Assembly: GCF_011397635.1 (NCBI RefSeq)
Contig: NC_064773.1
Span: 30,389,449 to 30,453,448, forward strand
Source of the DNA: Epinephelus fuscoguttatus
Lineage: Eukaryota; Chordata; Actinopteri; Perciformes; Serranidae
Reading direction: 5' to 3'
Length of the DNA stretch: 64,000 nucleotides
In this document: piece after piece, positions 46,001-53,222 of the stretch
How positions within the stretch are numbered: the stretch's first letter is position 1
Layout of the letters: each line of letters opens with the position of its first letter
The notes under the pieces: generated by a model
What the model was told of the DNA's origin: nothing
The model's input: only the letters and a program-made list of their open reading frames with translations
Databases searched by the model: none
Position numbers and translations under genes: made by a program

Positions 46001-49000
46001 CTTATTTACACTTTATTTTACGAAACGGGGGAAACAAACAAAAACGGTTCCATAATTCATATTAAATTCAAAAGGTAACGAAAAAACAGCTACAAGAGAG
46101 AGGGAATAGTGATAAAGTGGTGAAACTTGGTCAAATCCGCAGCCTCAACCCATCCAGCACTGTTAGACTGACTCACCAGCAGACATCACTACATGAGGGT
46201 ATACAGTATTCAGTACTTTGCCAAACAAAGTCTGCCATTGTTCTGCCATGGTGTTCTTGACGCAAAGCCAGCATTTATTCTTTGCCATGTGGCTAATTGC
46301 AATCAGGGGCAAATCAGGGGCAAACTGCACTCAGCTGCCAAACTTTGTGGGCGTGTTTGCGCTAGTATATCATTAGCACAACATCCTTTGTGAATAGGAC
46401 GTTAAGACGGAGCAAACTGCCGGTGTAAGTGAAGTGCAATTCAAGGTGCTATCAGCGGCCGCAGTTCATTCTTTGTGAATTCGGCCCTCAGAGTACAGCG
46501 GACCAGTGGAAAATGTCGCCATCAGCATATTATTTTACATCAGCAAAATCTATTTTATCATTATTTTGAGTCACACTGTTGAAAGAATTTAGTTGTCTGT
46601 GTTCAAGCAGGATAATAGGTCTCCATTCATTGCACGTTGGGCTTTCTATTTCCTTGTCGGAGATGTTTTCTTTTTTAATAACCAACCAAAAACAATCAGT
46701 CAATTAAAAACACGAACTGGAACATGAAATCTTATATGCCTAACAGATATTGCTTCTCGTTCTTTGAGTTTACATATGGCTAAAGGGGCAAAAAACAACC
46801 GTAAATGGACGGCATGATTAGTGTGTCCCCCCAAAAAACGGGAGAAAAAAATGGCTGAATATTCAATTTTATTTTTTTTTTCACAGAATTTTTTGGGTCA
46901 GCCCTAAATACCACATGCAGGGGGCTAGCCATAAGGTTGTTGTTTTCAATAGCTGATGTTGAGCTGTAGAGCTATGTTACTTGTTATGACCTAAGGTGTA
47001 TTTTAATAAACCTGCCTTTGGTTTAATTTATTCTTTCAAGCTTTATTCTTTCTCATCTTATCTGAGTTCTGTTGTATGTTTGTGCTCCATAGATTTAATT
47101 GCCAACTACAGCTGTTAAGTAAGTTAAAGATGCATTGCTGCTAATGACAGCTTGAAGTGGCGATGAGGTCTTAAGGTTTTTTTGGAAGGTCTTAAAAAAG
47201 TCTTAAAAAGATATTGAAATTAACCTCAGGATTCCTGCATATACCCTGTCTGTGAATATGGTTTTAAAGCGAAGACACTGGGAGTGTAATCTATCAATCA
47301 AATTGATATATAGATTCAGTGATTAACGATCCAATATCATCTATATAAAGTGAGAACATTGATATGAATCATCATCTTTAACATAGGCCTGTATTTCCTG
47401 TAATTCCCATGGTATGTTTGTATCACCTTTTTTGTCCAAGCACACCTCCTTCCTAAATATTCAAACAGTGCTAGCAGCTTAGCACAACGGCAAACAGCCA
47501 AGAAAAAGACAACAAGGACTGTTGACTGATATCATCTTATATTGAGGCCAGGCCCTCAAATTGAATCACATAGAAATCCTATCATGGCAGACTTTGTGAT
47601 ATCTGCAAATATCATGTTGTCATCCAAAGAATTGATATGATAGCATATCGTGATGAAACTGAGACTTACAGCCCTAGTCTCACTGGAATCATACACATCA
47701 ATTTAGGAATAAATTTCACCAAAAATACACTAAATACCTTTTATTAAATCCCTTCCAAGTCTTCCTTACATATATGAGTCTGGACAGACATGATGTAAAC
47801 TGCAATTTGACTGGTTGGTGGAGGCGTACAATGTGAGGTGGTAATTCTAGTTCATTCCCAGATAGGCTATTTGATATGATGTCTGCTCTCTCATACTTTA
47901 GTGTAGGTGTTTTGCTCTTTGTTGTTAACACATTCAGCTACTCCACAGCAATCACCTCAACCTACAGGATGTTGGCTCATATTTTCTTATTTGTCTTGTT
48001 CTCTTTCCTCAGTGCCACATTTGACAGAATTGCCGAAATAAACTTCAATCTAGATGCTGATGATAATAGTGTAAGTGTTTTGCTGGTGTCATCAACTCAG
48101 TTTGCTTTTGCTGTCAGAGATATTATTGTTACAGCTACTGTTAATGTCCTACAACAACTGTTGCTATTGTTGAGAGTTTGGATGGTTAAAACTGTTCTGA
48201 GTAACATATATAAATAAGATACTCTAAACATATTGGTAATTTGTTTATTAGGCATTGTTGCAAAAAGACGACTGACTTCATTTAAATGTTTGTTTTTGCT
48301 CAGGCCAATGCGGCTGCTTTTGAAGCCTGCTGTAAAGAGAGGATACGCCAGTTTGATGATGCTGAAGAAGAAGAGGACATTTGGGAGGAAAAGGAGATGA
48401 ACTATGCAACACAAGTTAAATCCAGAACAAGGTAAACCTGATGAGGTTTTCTACATTTGAGTACCTTCACTGCAGTGTTTAGTATACAAGGTATGTCTGT
48501 CTTCTGTCCCTTTCATCTCTTCTCAACATCTGTCCATTGTCACTCTGTCACCAGGTTTGGAGTCTCCCAAACTTCAGAAAGCTCCAGAAGCAGCTTGGAG
48601 AACGGAGGCAGGGAGCGGGACCACGGATCTGAATCTGATGAGGAGGAAGAGTCTGAGCAGAACACATCAGAAACAGGTAGCTTATAGGACAGCAGCTATC
48701 CACAGAACACAGCTGAGTGTCATGTAACCTTGGAAACTTTTTGTTCAGTTTGAAAGAGTCATGTTGGTCTTGTTTCCAGGTCCAGGCTGGACAGCAAATT
48801 TCAGGGACTCTGGAGGGACTGCAGCATCCCAAACCCCAGCAGGGTGGGACAGCTCATCTGGGAGTGGAGCAGGGACACAGGAAAGTGGCTGGGCCAACTT
48901 CACTGAGTTCCAGCCTTTCTCCGGGTAAGAAGTGAACCTTTTAACATGAATTCACAAGTCTGCTAGGATGGAAAAAAAAATAACACTAGTAAAACTATGT

Positions 49001-51416
49001 TTCCTAGGTTATAGGTTTAACTGATGTAATAGGTATCACTGTCAGGGTGTTTCCACTGCAGGAAGTTTCCCAGGGGACCTCGAAGTTTTTGAGGAACTTA
49101 TAAACTAAACCTGCATTTGAGCCAGGGGCAGTACTGTCCAAAGGTTCAGGGACATTAGAGACAAAGTCTAAAGCACTGACTGACCATCAATGATTAAACA
49201 CATACACTGCGGCTGCTTCATTTCATGTACTGCTTCATTCACAAGATGAAGGAGTACTGTAATATCAGTATTTGGACGAGAGTCAGACATTTCTTGTTGT
49301 TGATTAACGTTTAAGTTATTCTTCGCTGTTTCTCTTGACTTTTTAAAAAAGAATAAGAAAGAGAAGGAGCAAGCATGCAACATATGCGAGTTAGAGTGAA
49401 TGAGGGAAAGGGAGCGGGTGAAGAAGAGAAATAAAACTTAATTGTTTCATGGTGGTTCCGTTCTAAGCAGAAATAAATTGCCATTACATACTCAATCTTC
49501 TTTTCCACTTCTTTGTGTCTCCTTTTCATTTTGTCCAACTCAAACATCAGTTACACAACATTAAACACAAAGAACAGTAGGATGGTGCTGTGTTTCTCAT
49601 GTGTGAAAATAGCCTCTCTAATGCTGCCGTCTGTTTTTGATCCTTTGTTTTAATTTGCCTAATCTTCACAGTTCTTCAGATGTGGTGGAAGTGCAAACAG
49701 GGAAAAAAACAAAAGGACTCTCAGTTCCTAGTTTAGATCCTGACAGTAGTTTCTCTGGTTCCATACCTGGAACTTATTTTGCCAGTCAGTTGACCTTTAG
49801 AAAGAAGAGCTATTCTGCCCTACAAAGCCTGACAACTAGGGGTGGGCGATATGGCCATAAAATAATATCATGATATTTCAGGGTATTTTTGCGATAATGC
49901 ATCACACTGTAACCTGTGACTGTGGCTGTTATGCTATCACACATTCACATGTGGCAAGAGGATCCCAAATCTCTGGGAACCCAAGGCAGAGCACAATAAC
50001 TACGTTTACTGCAGTTTGCCTAGGGTTTTAGTTGGAATGTGTGTTCTGCAATTTTTACACCCTGTTTGCTTCAGAACAGGACAAGATTGAACTTTTTTTT
50101 TTTTTTTTTACAAGATAGAATAGACATCCAAAGGTTTCAATTTCAGTCTTAACTCAATTTTTTCACTTGGACGCAACAATGAACAGATCAGACTTTGGTG
50201 GTCAAAGGTCACAGTGACCTCACAATTGTGACAAATTTTCACACATGTATCTAAAAGGGTAAAATGATAAAGTGATGACATTTTTTTATCCAAAAGTTCA
50301 AATGTCAACTTCACTGTGACATCATAATGTTCTGTATAAAACATTTTCTGGCCATTACTCAGCGCCGTTTCTCAGGAACAGAAGGAGAGACATTTGGTCA
50401 GATACTGAATTGGTGACACTAATCTTGGGTGTCCACCTTGAAACTGTGCTGATTGTATTGATCTTCTCTGCTGCTGGGGGGAATAGAAGTTTGAAGCACC
50501 CTGACCCATGTTTTTACAGACATGGATGCAGGGTATGAAATTAACAAAATATTTTGGGGGCAATTTTGGCCCCCACAGTCTAAAAAATGGGGGCATTTTC
50601 AAAATGTTTGGGGACCATCAAAAAATTGTAATTATGTTCTAACAATAAGCACATGAAAAGCAAAACCAACTAAGATAGTGTCTTCACTCTTCAGTAGAAA
50701 CCACTATAAATGAAATAAATAATGGGTTACATAAAGTTATGGTTGCAAAATATCACTCAGATTTCCTATAATTCAACCAGTTTAAATGTGATGATTTAAC
50801 CATTAATCTACTGATAGCAGTACTAATGTTTCACCACATTACAGTTACTTTTACTGTTAAAAAGGCCAAATTACTATAAATTCCTTAGATGCAATCCTGG
50901 AAGTAAGTTAATTTAAAATTTAACATTCATTCTACCTTAATTTTTCATTAATTTGTCATTGTGTAGACACAGATCACCCAAGAAATGGTTAATTTAAATT
51001 TACGGTACAGCAAAGCCCCCTCCCCTTCTCTGTCAGATTACTCTCACGTAATCAGTGCAATCTCGTTGATTATGTCTGGAAAATGAGTTGTAGACGTGAC
51101 GGTAAATTAATTTAATGAAAATAAAATTATACTTTAATGTCAGATTGTAATACTGTTAAAAATATAAATACATGTAGTTGTTTAGAAAACCTGGGGGCAA
51201 TATTGGCCCCCGGAACATGGCTTTTGGGGGCATTCTTGGATAAATTGTGGGCCAAATGGCCCGTGGCCCTTGCTAATTTCTGACACTGCATGGATGTAAA
51301 CTGTAAGAGAAACTTGGCTGGTTCGCAGAGGTATATAACTGCGAGACCGTAATTCTAGTTACCATTTGACATATTGAACAAAGACCAAAGATGGAAATTC
51401 TGCAGAAACTATTGTC

Positions 51417-51447
<31 letters not shown>

Positions 51448-53179
51448 CTTGTTAACACTGCTTCCTGGTTTCTTGTTGATTTCTACAGTACAGAGTCTGA
51501 TCCCAGGTGCAGCTCTCCTGTGGGCTCGGGCAGCAGTGATGCAGATAAACAAGCCAAACAAAACCACGAGAAGAGTGGTGAGTGTTTACCTGCATGCTTA
51601 AAGCTCAGCTGACTGTTAGAGATGCACACTGAGCTCCTAAACACATTCCAACTTAAAACACATGAAAGAATTGACTTTGTGATCTTGTCAGCTCAATTAA
51701 CTTAATCGACTTCCTTTTGTTTGCATCAGCAGATGTTAGTGCCTCCTCTGGTGCTTGGCCCGTGGGAGAAGGGAGGAAGGCTCCGCTCGTGGCCTCAGAC
51801 AGCAGCTCCTCCGGGGGATCCGACAGTGAGGAGGATGACAAAAATGCCGGCACTCCTCCTGCTGCAGCCATCGCCTCGGAAACAGCCGGCGCCCCCGGCA
51901 ACAAGACAGCTGACCTCAAAAGGTTTGCACCTTTTATCTGAAAGCTTTGCTATCAGATGCTGAGTGGTAAAATCCTCCTCTGTTGACCAGTCCACTCTGC
52001 AGCCGTACATGTAAAGCTGCTCCGTGTGTATAAATGTCTATATTTGAAACATAATTACCACATTGAGATAATTATAGACTGGACTGGGATTTGAAATTAC
52101 TGGATTCATTCAGTTTTGCCTTTCTAAGTAAAGTATATCCTGGGAGCTGCTCTGGTGCTCTACACAAAGTTAAGCTTTAACTGAGAGCTGCAAGTTCAGA
52201 AAGTAAAAGTTTGTAACTTGACAGCGGAGTAGTTACTGGTTAAGAATGTTACTACTTTTCCCAGTATTGTGAGAAATGAAAGTATTGCAGTGAAGTTACC
52301 AATAAATATTAGGGCTGGGTATCTGTACTTGATACCTTTAAAGTATCAACCAAAATACCTCAGTACCCAAGTAGTATGAAAACTTCTTCAGTCAAGCAAT
52401 ATGTGCGTTTGATCCTTTTTGTACCAAGAGCTAGAAAAAAATGACTATTGATATGGTTTTGCTTGCAGCCAATCACTGCATGTGTTCTTTCGATTTAATG
52501 TAACATGTGATTGGCCCACTACCAAAGCAGCTACAACCTATACAGTCTGTAGTGTGGTGAAGTCAAGCATGATGTATTTGATGGAGTTGGCAGTTCAGTG
52601 TGTCAAGATGCCACCAACCCGTAAGAAAGCATGGCTCTCCTATACGCCGTGGCGTCTGGTGACATTGTACACCACTGAATGCTTCTGTTTACATGATGGG
52701 TATCGAATGAAGTATTCTGTTGATGAAGTCAAAATATTTACCATTTCAGTTGTCATGCTCTCAGTTGTTGGGAGCACACAAACACACACCACTTAACTGT
52801 CTGGAGCAAAGGGTGACAGAAGTATTACTGCATGGATTCTACACAGAATGGAAAGTATGTAGAAGTATGGAATTTAATTTTAGTTATTTCCAGGCCTGGA
52901 TAAAGAAAGAAAAGAAAATACATTATGGAAAAATATTTGTGTGTTTCATCGTGGCATTCAGAGCAGGCATTCAGAGCAGGCAGCCAGCACTTGATGTTGC
53001 TTGATGTTGTTGAAAGCAAGGCAACAAGTATGGCCATGTGACTGAATGCACAAGGTCTGTACCCCTCAGAACTGTGCGAGTTGAATCAGATTTTGCTGTT
53101 TTATACGAATATTCAAATAGTCATTCTTTATATATGTATATGTATGTGTGTGTGTGTGTGTATGTAAATATATATATAT

Positions 53180-53222
<43 letters not shown>

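Larger units (their letters stand above)
43494..48012. other. ppp6r2 coding intron 14
   Basis: 4.5 kb of mostly repeats: CGGCAGGC/gcccgg-rich short repeats (43930-44010), GCTAAC/CTAG-rich DNA (44100-44350), a tandem duplication (44427-44597), a receptor-site-bearing repeat (45065-45470), a DNA element (45605-47248), and a hAT-type end reading tacagcccta near 47670-47683. No exon seen. Confidence 0.6.

Noticed and set aside
49669-49873. Possible extra ppp6r2 exon after a TTCACAG acceptor
   Set aside because: Phase would fit, but the residues do not resemble PPP6R2, no good donor is seen and the frame runs into a hAT end.
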